Assembly: GCA_963995525.1 (NCBI GenBank)
Contig: OZ023209.1
Coordinates: 10,894,152-10,958,151, forward strand
DNA from: Escarpia spicata
Taxonomy: Eukaryota > Annelida > Polychaeta > Sabellida > Siboglinidae
Direction of reading: 5' to 3'
Length of the DNA stretch: 64,000 nucleotides
Shown: positions 50,576-63,112 of the stretch, one piece after another
Numbering within the stretch: position 1 is the stretch's first letter
Layout: every line of letters begins with the position of its first letter
Program-made: the position numbers and the translations under genes
Notes under the pieces: model-generated
Told to the model about the DNA's origin: nothing
Seen by the model: only the letters and a program-made list of their open reading frames with translations
Databases searched by the model: none

Positions 50576-53559
50576 ACTGAGATATTTGTCAAACACAAAT
50601 GTTCCTGTAAGAATCCACACTTATATTTGAATTGCTACACAAATAATAAAGCATGTAGTCTAAACGACATCACGCTGTTATTTCGTTGCGTCCATTGCTG
50701 TTCCTTCATGATATATTTCCAGTTAACGTATGTATCATTCTGAATTTGGCTACCCGATTGAGTCAGTGAGGTTCTGGGTCAGCTTTCTATGCGTGTTCGT
50801 ACCTGTTCAGTGGCGTCTGTTGTAGTCTTTTGTTAGCACGACGTGTGTCAGTGTGTCACGGCAGGTGCAAAAGACTGCCTGGTCTAGCAACCGATCCATC
50901 TGTGACGTAAGACTGATATGAATGCTATTAATCACAACAGACAGTCCGCTACAATATCTTAGTGACCTGACAGTAAGACACATAGAATGGTAAAGAAATA
51001 ATTGTTTTTTGTCATTTGTTTCACAAGTAAACACATATTACTCCATATGTAAGGAAGAACTAATCAAATGAAGTAAATGTGATATAAAAATATCATGTAC
51101 GTGGTCACATTGATGTGACTACGCATGACTGGAAATTCAAGATGGCTACCATTTCCAAGATGGCCGCCACGTCTTCCTCCAATATCCACCACCAATACAA
51201 GAATATATATAGGAGCCTAATTCAAATAATCACATATTTTTATAAACCGGACTGCCAGCTCAATAGTTTACTGCGATTATGTTATATTGGGCATGCGCAA
51301 AAACTCGACTTTCTGTTACACGGGGGGAGGGGGCGCGATTAAACGCTCATACATAGCATTACAGGAACTAGTTATTATTTTTTGGCCTCAAATCAATACT
51401 TTCTGGCAACATGACTCCATATTTAAATCCAAGATGTCTGCCATTTTCAAGGTGGTCGTTAATTAGTCTGCAAATATTTACTAAGAATATATAGTCGCCC
51501 GAGAGCAAGAAGTGAATTATTTGTTTGAAATGACCGAGTATCTGGTTAGTATTTCAGTATGAATGCCTCTGGGTTAACCAATACGCAGTGTATTAAAGTT
51601 ACAAAGTACCAGTGCCGATAAATACCAGTAGGGGGTTTCGTCGTTTCGTAAATGCTGAATATATGATCATTTATATGTTAGCATATATATGACCATATTC
51701 CAAATCCAATCAGCGAATTTGAAGAGGACCATTCATGTTCATGCTCAACAGTTCATTAAATGCACTAACATAAATAACCTACAGGAAGACCCATGGGTTT
51801 AATATTTGCTTTAACAGTAAACTAAAGTGGGAACATGTGGACAAACAGTCACTTTATTTTCGTTTATTCGCTGACTAAATTTAGTAGTTGTTTTCTTTAT
51901 GATAACTTCACCTCTGGTTAGTATTTCAGAATTTAGCGGACTTGTACCAAGTTTATACCCCCACTGTAAAGTTTCGAGTGCCAGTGTTATCAAAGGATAC
52001 CTATTAAGATTACACTGTGAGCCTTTCATTACAGTACATTACATTGTTTTTTTAATATCACACATATTGTCATTTTTGTTGGTGATCTTGAGTCATTTTG
52101 TTAACTTTCTGTGGGAGTTTCCTTGGCAAATCATTTCCCCGCTATGTAAACTCGCGAGTTCCGTTGTTGTCTTACAAACTTGTGTAAAGATATGTCTTAT
52201 CATAGTTTAGTATTACATTCAGTGTTTTCCTATTGCTTCATTCATTGGCATTTCCTCTGGATATTGTGAGTAATTTTTCACCTCTCCGTTGGTGAACCCA
52301 CCCTGTTACGTAGCATGTGATTTTCTTGGCTGAAAATATTAAAACATTAACATAACATTATGACGTTATCATTGTGGGTGCATGCACAGATTTCCTGGCA
52401 AAAAACATTCCTCCATCCGTAAAGTCTGAAGTGCCGTTTTGATATATATATACACACATACATTATTAAGAAAGAAGTGTAATGCTTTATCTAAATAGAT
52501 TTTGTTTGCTATTTGTCCACGTATTGACATTACCTCTGGTTATACTGAGCTATTGTGCACATTTCTATGCGTGCGGGTGTTGATTTTCTGATCAAACCAT
52601 TGCCCCCCTTGTAAGGTTGAAAGCACCTATTTTGACAAACAAATACACTGTTACTCACCTGCTGCCATAACTTCCAATAATTTTGAAACATTTGCCATAT
52701 CTCTGTTAATACGGATATTGGTTTCCTGGCCAAAACATTGTACTTCCCCATAAAGACGCAAGTTTCTTATTTGTGAAGACACATTAAGACAAACTATTAT
52801 TGCTTTACCCCAATTAAGTTCATGTTTGATATTTTCACACCTATTGAATTATTCCTGTCATCTTAGATGTCGGTATTGAAGGCTGATTCAGAATCCGATT
52901 CTGGAACTGGAATCGGAATTGGAATCATCGATATTGAACTGATATGCTAATTTTATGGCATTATCAATAAAGTAGATTGGGAACTACAGCTTCAATATCC
53001 TGGATTAGATTCAACTATCCAACCTCATAGCCAATGTACAAATAAATCAAAAAGCCTGTAAATTGTACATGCATTATAATATTATATAGCGACATAATTT
53101 AGTAGAATCACAATACCAATGGTGGAATAACAGTGAACCAAAACCGACATGGGGTGTAGAATGGGTTGAATCTGAATCTAGTTGAAAATCCGGCGAATCG
53201 GATTCAGAACTGGGATCGGCAAGGGTGGATTAAATTGTAATCGGTTTCAACAAAAATATATTGGAATCGGAAGGAGGAGGGGTGCTGTCAAAATTTTCGC
53301 CGCCGCGTCAGCGTAACTTGACCTTAATGTAACCTGAACGGCACATTTCAAACCTTCTGAGGGGGGAGGCACGGTCACGTGGGCCCATTCAGAAAGGTCT
53401 ACGGGAACGCAAAATTTAGAGGCATGTGCCCCCAGGTCCCTTGGATCCGTCTATACCGGACATGTGTAGCAACAAGCATCCACGTCTAGCAGAGCCTTGG
53501 ATGACCTAATTATATGTTATTCAAACATCACCAAATTGATACACGTGAACCCAAACTGT

Positions 53560-55595
53560 TGTAGGTGTTGAATGCATGGTGTACCCAAACTGCTGTAGGT
53601 GTTGAATGCATGGTGTACCCAAACTGCTGTAGGTGTTGAATGCATGATGTACCCAAACTGCTGTAGGTGTTGAATGCATGGTGTAGCCAAACTGCTGTAG
53701 GTGTTGAATGCATGGTGTACCCAAACTGCTGTAGGTGTTGAATGCATGATGTACCCAAACTGCTGTAGGTGTTGAATGCATGATGTACCCAAACTGCTGT
53801 AGGTGTTGAATGCATGGTGTACCCAAACTGCTGTAGGTGTTGAATGCATGATGTACCCAAACTGCTGTAGGTGTTGAATGCATGATGTACCCAAACTGCT
53901 GTAGGTGTTGAATGCATGATGTACCCAAACTGCTGTAGGTGTTGAATGCATGGTGTACCCAAACTGCTGTAGGTGTTGAATGCATGATGTACCCAAACTG
54001 CTGTAGGTGTTGAATGCATGGTGTACCCAAACTGCTGTAGGTGTTGAATGCATGGTGTACCCAAACTGCTGTAGGTGTTGAATGCATGGTGTACCCAAAC
54101 TGCTGTAGGTGTTGAATGCATGATGTACCCAAACTGCTGTAGGTGTTGAATGCATGGTGTAGCCAAACTGCTGTAGGTGTTGAATGCATGGTGTACCCAA
54201 ACTGCTGTAGGTGTTGAATGCATGATGTACCCAAACTGCTGTAGGTGTTGAATGTATGGTGTACCCAAACTGCTGTAGGTGTTGAATGCATGATGTACCC
54301 AAACTGCTGTAGGTGTTGAATGCATGATGTACCCAAACTGCTGTAGGTGTTGAATGCATGATGTACCCAAACTGCTGTAGGTGTTGAATGCATGGTGTAC
54401 CCAAACTGCTGTAGGTGTTGAATGCATGATGTACCCAAACTGCTGTAGGTGTTGAATGCATGGTGTACCCAAACTGCTGTAGGTGTTGAATGCATGGTGT
54501 ACCCAAACTGCTGTAGGTGTTGAATGCATGGTGTACCCAAACTGCTGTAGGTGTTGAATGCATGGTGTACCCAAACTGCTGTAGGTGTTGAATGCATGGT
54601 GTACCCAAACTGCTGTAGGTGTTGAATGCATGATGTACCCAAACTGCTGCAGGTGTTGAATGCATGATGTACCCAAACTGCTGTAGGTGTTGAATGCATG
54701 ATGTACCCAAACTGCTGTAGGTGTTGAATGCATGATGTACCCAAACTGCTGTAGGTGTTGAATGCATGATGTACCCAAACTGCTGTAGGTGTTGAATGCA
54801 TGGTGTACCCAAACTGCTGTAGGTGTTGAATGCATGGTGTACCCAAACTGCTGTAGGTGTTGAATGCATGGTGTACCCAAACTGCTGTAGGTGTTGAATG
54901 CATGGTGTACCCAAACTGCTGTAGGTGTTGAATGCATGGTGTACCCAAACTGCTGTAGGTGTTGAATGCATGATGTACCCAAACTGCTGCAGGTGTTGAA
55001 TGCATGATGTACCCAAACTGCTGTAGGTGTTGAATGCATGATGTACCCAAACTGCTGTAGGTGTTGAATGCATGGTGTAGCCAAACTGCTGCAGGTGTTG
55101 AATGCATGATGTACCCAAACTGCTGTAGGTGTTGAATGCATGATGTACCCAAACTGCTGTAGGTGTTGAATGCATGGTGTACCCAAACTGCTGCAGGTGT
55201 TGAATGCATGATGTACCCAAACTGCTGTAGGTGTTGAATGCATGGTGTACCCAAACTGCTGTAGGTGTTGAATGCATGGTGTACCCAAACTGCTGCAGGT
55301 GTTGAATGCATGATGTACCCAAACTGCTGTAGGTGTTGAATGCATGATGTACCCAAACTGCTGTAGGTGTTGAATGCATGATGTACCCAAACTGCTGTAG
55401 GTGTTGAATGCATGGTGTACCCAAACTGCTGTAGGTGTTGAATGCATGGTGTACCCAAACTGCTGTAGGTGTTGAATGCATGATGTACCCAAACTGCTGT
55501 AGGTGTTGAATGCATGATGTACCCAAACTGCTGTAGGTGTTGAATGCATGATGTACCCAAACTGCTGTAGGTGTTGAATGCATGGTGTACCGTAC
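53560..55595. repeat. 34-bp satellite array, about 60 copies
   Basis: Unit CCCAAACTGCTGTAGGTGTT then GAATGCATGATGTA; copies alternate GATGTA/GGTGTA with rare C for T (CTGCAGG) and AGCC for ACCC. Extremely homogeneous over 2 kb. All three minus frames are open, giving 680-690-codon pseudo-ORFs. Confidence 0.96.
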
Positions 55596-55599
55596 ATCA

Positions 55600-57540
55600 C
55601 TCGAGTGTTTGAAGCAGCGGTTGAATAGACTCTGAAGAGGGAAGCGCGCTATTGTTTATTGCTCTTTCCAAGTCTGATATTGCTACTAGTTTACGCTTAT
55701 CTGGTAGCCACGTCAACTGTGTTTCTTTTGGCTTGACTTATGTTGTATATTATTTGGATGAGGTAATCAAATTACTTCATCTTCTTTATAAAAAGTGACT
55801 GATAATTAGTTAATTTCTGCAAAACAGAAATTATACCACATTTCGTTCTGCAAAATAGTTACTGTGCGGATACGGGAGAGACTAGCGCATATTTACAGCT
55901 ACCACGTGAAATATCTAATGCAATAGTACATTCGACAATAACTGCACCAACTTGTTTCATGCACAAGCGTTAGCAAAAATTCGTTGATTGCATATAAAAA
56001 AAACAATCGTCATTTTCCAAGGAACTCTTCATTCGGACCTCTGCGAATGTATCCTAATTGTGGTTTATATCAAGATCTAGCTATGCCGGCACAATGTCGA
56101 CGTACAGTAGGGCCTACATAACGCTAATTGCAGTGATCGGAATATTAGGATTTAGCGATTTATCAATACTAGTCATTAAACTAAACTGTTCTTAATGACG
56201 ATAATTTAGAAAGCTGAAATAATCGTATACAGCAAACACGTGGCTAGCTCTACATATCATAGGCAGTGTGAACAATATCCTGCATGGATTGTTATAAGCA
56301 AGAACACATTTGCTTTTCTCCTGTTTACTATAAACTTTGAAAATGTCAGCAGTCGACATTTTGATGAAGCAATTACCAGTTTGAATTCGTTTGAACTTAT
56401 CCACGCACTCACCAATAGTTCATCATCTATTAATTCGTCTGAAGGTTGTTAGGCGAGATGTGTCATGCAGCGTTGTGATGTAGCTCGTTGTGTTTTAAGG
56501 TGACGTTGACTCTATCGAGGTGACACGAAATGTCATGCAATCAATTGCTGCCACCCATTCCTTTGAGGTACGGCGTTGTGTCGTGAGGTGACATCGAGGT
56601 TGGATATCGAAAAAGTACAAATCAAGCATTAGCCGATCAGCCACATTGGGAATGATAATAGAATAAAACGTGAGTGTAAATGTAAATTGTACAGACTTCG
56701 ATGAATATTACAAGTACCACCTATCAAGTTATGCACAATAGAAAACCATTTCGTACGTTTTACGTAGACTGCTGTAAGACAGGGGTGCATAAATTGATTG
56801 GGTAATGGAGAAAATCGTAAAACATGGTTAAGATGACACACCCACACCCACCCACCCACCCAAGATGTCACACGATCACCTTCGCAGCATATACATGAGT
56901 GGCTTCTGTTTGTCCCGACGCGTTTTATTCAGTTGTTTATCACACAGAAACAGTGCCAATGTTTTCTCCCAGTGCTCGTTGTCTAGCTTTTGTGTGGGTT
57001 TTTTATGGGTTGTTTTATTGCGTTGATTGATCGTTGTCGCCTTACAAAGTCTGTTGACTGAACAATATGATAATGGCCTGGAGCTGTATGCACTTCTTAC
57101 AGTTCAGCATTGTCCTGTACACAGTTGCCAGGTCGGTTTGTTTGGCATTCACAATTTATTTTTCTGCTTACCCGTACCAGATGCGCGCGAGGCCAACCAT
57201 TTATGCCTGATGTTGCATGAAGTTAAACGTTGTGTGATATAATAGCAGCACATGTTTTCCTTCGTTATTTATTTATGTTATGCTTATTTCTATTTTAGTT
57301 ATTTGTTTAATACATTTTTGCCCAGAATCCAACATACAATACTGTGCCTGGACATGTTGATTAAAACGACATTTGTTGGTGGATGTGTACGCTGAATACT
57401 TCGATATGGAATCAATAGGAAGATGCGCACAGACTTTCGCCCAGTGTTCGCATGTCGAACAGAATATGACATCCCCATACCAGATATATACGATACGAAA
57501 CACAATGCGATGATATCACACAGTGTGTCAAAGAGAGAGA
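55600..57540. other. Intergenic, no gene recognised
   Basis: Unique sequence; a short (CCCA)n run near 56840-56862. ORFs up to about 80 codons without support. Confidence 0.55.
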
Positions 57541-57602
57541 GAGTTTGTGGGTGTGTGTGAGAGTGTGAAAGTGTGAGAGTGTGAGAGTGTGAGAGTGTGA
57601 GA

Positions 57603-57785
<183 letters not shown>

Positions 57786-58174
57786 GTGGGGGGAGGGGGG
57801 AGAGAAGGTAAAGTACATTCACTGGAGATACTTAGCTACCCACTCAAAATGGCTAGGCGATTCAATTTTGGGTCGCGATCCAGGGATTAAGAACCGCTGA
57901 ATACGACAACACGAAGGTTCGACAAGTTTTTATTTGATTTCAAAATTCCCTTGGGTAAAGTTTCTTAGTGAATGCTAAACTATTTACTGCAGCGTTACGT
58001 CTTTTTTGTAGAAAAGGCATACGACATTGCAAAAAACAGTTCCAAATTACGCACCCTTCGTTAAAATAGCAATTGGATATTGTTTATCCACACTTCTACC
58101 AGAGTTTTATAGCGTTGATTGTAATCCCATCACAATGTGGCTGTCCCTCCAACACAGGACACCTGCAATGAAGG

Positions 58175-58495
58175 CGCGCTTATGGAGCGCGGTAGTCTAG
58201 TATCCAAAGCATCGGACAAGCAATCCGAGCAATCGAGAAATACCGGGTTCGAAATTTCTTCCTACCATTTCGCTCCAGTTTACTCAACTGTATGAATGAG
58301 TAGCAGGCGACAACCAGTGGATTCTTTGTGTATGAATATGCTTAGCGTAACGATAGTAGTGGGGCTGATTGATTCTCAGAGAAGAAGAGGTTTTGTTCGT
58401 TTGAACAGGTTTGCCAAGGAGTGAAGTGTAAAGTGCCATCAGCAGTCATAACGACTGGTTTCCGCGCTATATAAGAACTTACCTTTATTAAAATT
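58175..58495 (+). mobile_element. tRNA-derived SINE
   Basis: A-box-like GGTAGTCTAGTATCC at 58191-58205 and B-box-like GGGTTCGAAAT at about 58244-58254, spaced as in a tRNA promoter. A 3' body with GTGCCATCAGC and GCGCTATATAAG follows, then a T-rich end (CTTACCTTTATT). That tail is a familiar one in invertebrate SINEs. Confidence 0.7.
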
Positions 58496-59369
58496 GTACT
58501 TGCTTCAGAACAGAATTGTTCGTAGCAAGCACGACCAACAGTATAATAGCTCGAACATGTTTTGCATCAAAATGTCAGATGCTGGTATTTTGAAAGGTTG
58601 CACTGTTTGTTTTAGTAACACACACAGGGCTGTTAACTTTGAAGCACAAGGGGCGCACCTGCGAGAAGACAAAAGGTAAGTGACAACGAGAAATGTTTTA
58701 TGACATTTTTTAAACATCCGGCCTGTTACTCCTGTCGCGCTAAACAATTCAACGGCAAGCAACGTTGAAATAAACCAGGTGGCATTCACACGATCGTCTA
58801 CCTATAAATTGAGGAGCAGCAGAATTCAGCAAACACTTCTGCACATTGCAAGACCCGACGTCAGTCAAGGACATACCGTCGTTGAAGTTGATTTCTCAAT
58901 CGAAGCAGGTAATTATAAAGAGAATATTCTGTATAAAACTGGATTTGCTGCAAAACAGTGCCGATATAGATGTTTTTGAAAAATTGCCAGTTCGGATGAA
59001 CGTAATTCAGTTGTTTTCCAGTGAAATTATAGTATGTCTGCATCTATTTATCATATACAAAGTTGGCACGTAATATTTGAACGAAACATTAATTTGAATC
59101 ATCAACACAGTGTTCACATTCAAGTTCCGTTCCCGTGGCATTTGAAGGTACGTTTCTTTCATCGATTACTTTGAATAAATGTTTTTCAATTACATATTTA
59201 ATTCAGTATTACAATCATTCTATTTTTTTTCCTACTTTTGGGATGAAACGAGAAAGTGTATTACGTTGTCGTTTATGCGTAATATTTTATTAGTACTAAT
59301 TTGAAATTGATTGTACGTGTATTAATCTGTGTTCTTATATTAATGTATTTTTTCTATTTTCAGTAAAAC

Positions 59370-59427
59370 ATGTTGGTTGTGGCAGTTCTTCTGTGTCTGT
59401 ACGCCGCGAGCGTCGCCGTATCAGCGG
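59370..59427 (+). CDS. First coding exon of a secreted-protein gene (signal peptide only)
   Basis: ATG at 59370, seven bases after acceptor ttttcag. It encodes MLVVAVLLCLYAASVAVSA plus one base of a Gly codon, then a strong donor gtaagt at 59428 (phase 1). The 19 residues are a textbook signal peptide: hydrophobic core and small residues before the end. An upstream non-coding exon could end at the gtacgt donor near 59148. No later exon is recognised before 64000, so the gene probably continues past the window or its next exons are too short to see. Too short to name the protein. Confidence 0.6.
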
Positions 59428-59884
59428 GTAAGTCATTTCCAAACATCTTTCGCCATTTATGCGCATTTATGGGCGGTTTCTGATAATGTTTAGCACAGCA
59501 TCCAGTCCCAGTGACCGCATAAAGCGCTTTACACCACACCTGTTCATTGCAACTTACCTTAGCTCGACTTCTCGGGGTATTGGCCTAACAACTGTTACGA
59601 GCGAAACTTATACACATATTCACCACTTTCTATAGTTAGAGCCTCGTCCGTGCTACCGAAAGAACAGCGTCCTGTTAACGAAATTGCCCAAACTTCGAAA
59701 GATGAAGAAAGCAGCTGGAGGAACGGATAGTCCTAGTCGACGCGAGAGTCGGACGTTCTAATAAAACAACAGGTGAATGAAATTAATATTTGCTTGTTGG
59801 CAGTACGCAATACAAGAAAAAGCTAAAATGTGAGAATGTGTAAAGAGAGACTTCCAAAAGTCTGCGGAATGTGAATGGTCAAGG

Positions 59885-60091
59885 GAGATGGCTGCAACAG
59901 CAGCAGCGGCAGCGGCAGCGGCAGCGGCACCGGCAGCAGCAGCAGCAGCAGCAGCAGAAGAAGAAGCAGCAGCAGCAGCTACAACAAGAGCATTACAACA
60001 GTACATGAACCAGACTTCGTCCCAGTAAGACCTACGTGTCAGCGGCAGCGGCAAGGGCGGCGGGCGGCGGGCGGCGGGCGGCGGCGGCATC

Positions 60092-60128
<37 letters not shown>

Positions 60129-60180
60129 CATCATCATCAGCAGCAGCAGCAGCAGCGGCACCACCAGCAGCAGCAGCAAA
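59885..60180. repeat. GC-rich trinucleotide tract (CAG/GGC/GCA)
   Basis: Blocks of GCAGCGGCAGC..., CAGCAGCAG, GGCGGGCGGC (60055-60090) and CAGCAGCATCATCATCAG. Homopolymer-like readings occur in both strands, but no start, stop or splice context supports a gene. Confidence 0.85.
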
Positions 60181-60889
60181 CCTACGTGCCAATCGTGAGG
60201 TACAACAACGTATGAAATGGATCTGTGAACATGACGACTTTCACAAAATATCTCAATAGTGACATGGAGCGACCATACTATCGAGTGCAGCGTGATAAAG
60301 ATACATGCATATGTGTCTAAGACTTCACAGTAATGTACTTTGCAGATGTTTAGGGCGTATTCCGTGCACCCTAATATCAATCTCAACACACGGGAGGAGG
60401 GGTTTTGTTGAAATAAAGACGGTTTGCCTTTGCTCGTAGCGTGAAAAGTGATAAACTTAAATTTAGAGAGAAATGTCAATTAACACCACCTAGGCTTGTT
60501 CACGATATGGCATCTAGCTGAGTGCATGGTACTGTTATACTCGACCGTATATTATGTTTATCTGACTCCTTTGAAGGGATAATAGTGCATGCGTGACTTA
60601 TAGTTGTGGCGTGTTTTGAGAGTTGACGTATTTCCAGTTACAAATTTCTTATGGATAATGGAACAATGCGATAATTTGACATCGTTGCTACATAACAGCG
60701 TGTAAGTCTGTGATTACAAGAAAGTGCAATCAACATCCGTAGCTCCGTGTTCGTCTTCTTGATGCGTATGGCTTCGTCGTCAAATATCCATACTGGTTTG
60801 GTGGAGCCATTCGCACGAACTCGGGGAATGTGTGTGCGAGTGTGTGCATGTGTCTGCATGGGCTAAATTTTACATTGTGAGAGAAAAAA

Positions 60890-61021
60890 CCCATGCATAT
60901 GTACTAAAACGGCGAGGTTGGCTGAGAAAACAAATGTGGTAAAATTTCAGAAAAATCCATTTATAGGAAGAGACGTCTCAAAGCACCCGACGTTTTTGTA
61001 AAAGCACGAAATAGGGATAAA
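60890..61021. repeat. Left terminal inverted repeat of the transposon
   Basis: Begins CCCATGCATATGTACTAAAA and ends at ATAGGGATAAATA. Reverse complement resembles 62995-63110 with a few small gaps. Confidence 0.8.
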
Positions 61022-61460
61022 TAAAAAAACGCGATATATCAATATCTACTTATTCTATTTTAATTACATTTTTACTGTGTTCTAATTTATATTCATAATA
61101 TTTATATCAAGACAATAGAATAATAAATCAGGTTATAAGTATAAATCATCTACAATTGTGAAATTTTGAAAACAATGTAAGATTTTGTTCACTTTAGAAA
61201 ACACAGTAATCCATCATAATTGACTACATTATAACTGACTACATTACATAGATAATTTACATTCATTGAAAATCACGTAATATTTGCTATAGGCCATTTA
61301 CTTAAGCCATTTTGTATTATTAACAAGTTATTTAAGTACGCAGTTTTTTTTTAAAGTAAGCTCTGTTTGACGTCGCGTAAGCAGTAACTGTTGTCGTTCA
61401 TTGTATTGGTGCTGCTGTAGCCATGTCGGATGGGCCGCATCGTACTAGATCTGCAACACA

Positions 61461-62996
61461 CGTGAATTAGTTGGGCAACCGCTCCCTTGTATCGAGGACC
61501 TGAACCAACTGCCTGCAATTTGTGAAGTTCTGCGGCGAGTTTTCTATGACTTGAAAGTGAAGAAGCTGACGCTGCCTGCAAGCTGCAACAATGCGGTATG
61601 TGAAGTGCTGCGGGTTTGGCATCTGGCTAACATCCCGACGACGTAGACGCCGAATGCTGTCGAGAAGCTGAAGAAACTGTATCAATAGCATGTAAACACA
61701 TGCAAGAACAAACACAGACGCAGTAAGAGGCAAGCTGAGCTGGAAACTGAGTTTGGCAGTCAATTGCTGGAATTGTTTGATGTGGCACATGCAGAGTGTA
61801 ATCAGCTGATCCGCATTGCTCATGGTGTGGAGTTTCTGCAAGATCAACGAGAGAGAAAGATGGTGATGGCTGGAGAGGACAAGCTTCAAAGTGAAAGAAC
61901 AGAAACAACAAAAGCGAAAATACGCATGCCCATCGTAGTGTCAGGGAAAGGGGTCGAAAAGTTGCTCGGCATTCCATGAATTTCATCTGGCACCGGAGCG
62001 AAGATGGGCAACGCTGTCGTCCAGTTTCTGCGGGATTGGGAGGGTGTTGGCGAGCACGTGGCAGGACTATGCTTTGACACAACGTCAAGCAACACTGGTA
62101 CCCACACAGGTGCCATCACTGTAATTGAAGAGGCATTTCAAAAATATATCCTCTTTCTCGCATGCCGACACCATATACTGGAGATCATTGACGCTGCAGT
62201 TTTCGATCTATTCTTTGTGTCAAAGGGTCCAATTATTCCGCTCTTCAGTCGGTTCAAGGAGAACTGGCCATTCATTGATCAAAGAAAGTACAACTCTCTG
62301 GACAGTGAGACAACTAGGTCATATCGGTGTGCCTTGACAACACACGAGAAGCAATGGCTGGAGAGGTATAACGTTACAGCAAGCAAGTTCCTAACAAAAC
62401 AACTTCGCAATAAGCACCCACGACAGGGTTATCTCGAGTTTATCCAACTAGCCATCATCTTGTTGGGTGGTGCACGTGACTCGAGACACCAGTTCTGCCC
62501 ACCAGGCGTCTACCACCGTGCACGCTGGATGGCAAAAGGGATCTACTGCTTGAAGATATTCGCCTTCCGTGAGCAGTTCGAGCTTACTAGCCGCGAACTA
62601 CAGGCTCTACAGCGCATCTGCCTGTTCACGATCACCATCTACATCAGCGCATGGGTAGATGCAGTTAGCAGCAGACGTGCGCCTATCAACGACCTCTGCC
62701 TCCTTCGTGACATGGATAACTTCGATGACGTGGATGGTGTGATTGCACAGACAGCAGCAATGAAGACGAGGGGCCATCTCTGGTATCTCAGTGAAGACCC
62801 AATCTCTCTGGCGCTCTTCTCTGACCGTGTCTCTGCAGACGAGAAGACGGCAAATGTAGCTGCCTTTGGGAGACCTGCAAAGAAGATTGACATGCGGCGG
62901 GTGGAGGCGAAGAAGATAGTCTCCTTCAATGAAGTGCAACTCGCCAATTTCGCAAAGGAACGTTCGCTCAACCATTTTGAAATACTGTGTTTCTAA
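61461..62996 (+). pseudogene. Transposase-like gene of an uncharacterised animal transposon family, broken by stops
   Basis: A single frame (first codon positions divisible by 3) can be followed with three in-frame stops: TAG 61644, TAG 61686, TGA 61977. The last 330 codons (62004-62996) are open. Recognisable pieces: LPAICEVLRR, VWHLANIPT, LFDVAHAE, FLQDQRER, LCFDTTSSNTGTHTGA, LACRHHILE, FLTKQLRNKHPRQ, HRARWMAKGIYCLKIF, HLWYLSEDPISLALF. I recall this pattern from widespread unnamed arthropod and other invertebrate transposon proteins; FDTTSSN and the downstream ACRHH/E suggest an RNase-H-like catalytic core (inference). Because of the stops it is probably not autonomous. Confidence 0.75.
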
Positions 62997-63110
62997 ATTT
63001 ATCCCTATATTGCGATTTTATAAAAAAAACTTTGGTGCTTTGAGAGGTCTTTTTATAATTTTAACACAGTTATTTTCTCACCCAACCTCACGTTTTTAGC
63101 CCATATGCGT
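62995..63110. repeat. Right terminal inverted repeat of the transposon
   Basis: Runs from AAATTTATCCCTATAT to CCCATATGCGTGG. It starts at the end of the transposase-like reading frame (stop at 62994-62996). Confidence 0.8.
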
Positions 63111-63112
63111 GG

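Larger units (their letters stand above)
45339..53559. other. Repeat-rich intergenic DNA, no firm gene
   Basis: Contains the hairpins at 46.7 and 47.7 kb, promoter-like motifs near 47.1 and 47.9 kb, ATGGC-rich repeats near 51.14 kb and the purine array at 50.2 kb. No coding exon can be supported. Confidence 0.55.
60890..63110 (+). mobile_element. DNA transposon with terminal inverted repeats (about 2.2 kb)
   Basis: Left end 60890-61021 and right end 62995-63110 are imperfect inverted repeats of 115-130 bp; shared blocks include GCATATG, CTAAAA, GAGGTTGG, TGAGAAAA, CTCAAAGCACC and ATAGGGATAAAT. The single decayed gene ends within a few bases of the right repeat. No convincing target-site duplication was found. 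Confidence 0.8.

Noticed and set aside
49922..50620. Proline-rich 232-codon minus ORF resembling a PRP-like protein
   Set aside because: It is the purine array read backwards; no signal peptide or splice context.
53517..55600. Three minus-strand ORFs of about 680-690 codons
   Set aside because: The 34-bp satellite has no stop in any minus frame and cycles all three frames; identical peptides in each.
59758..60198. Poly-Ala/poly-Ser ORFs on both strands
   Set aside because: Trinucleotide repeats read in both strands; no supporting gene structure.
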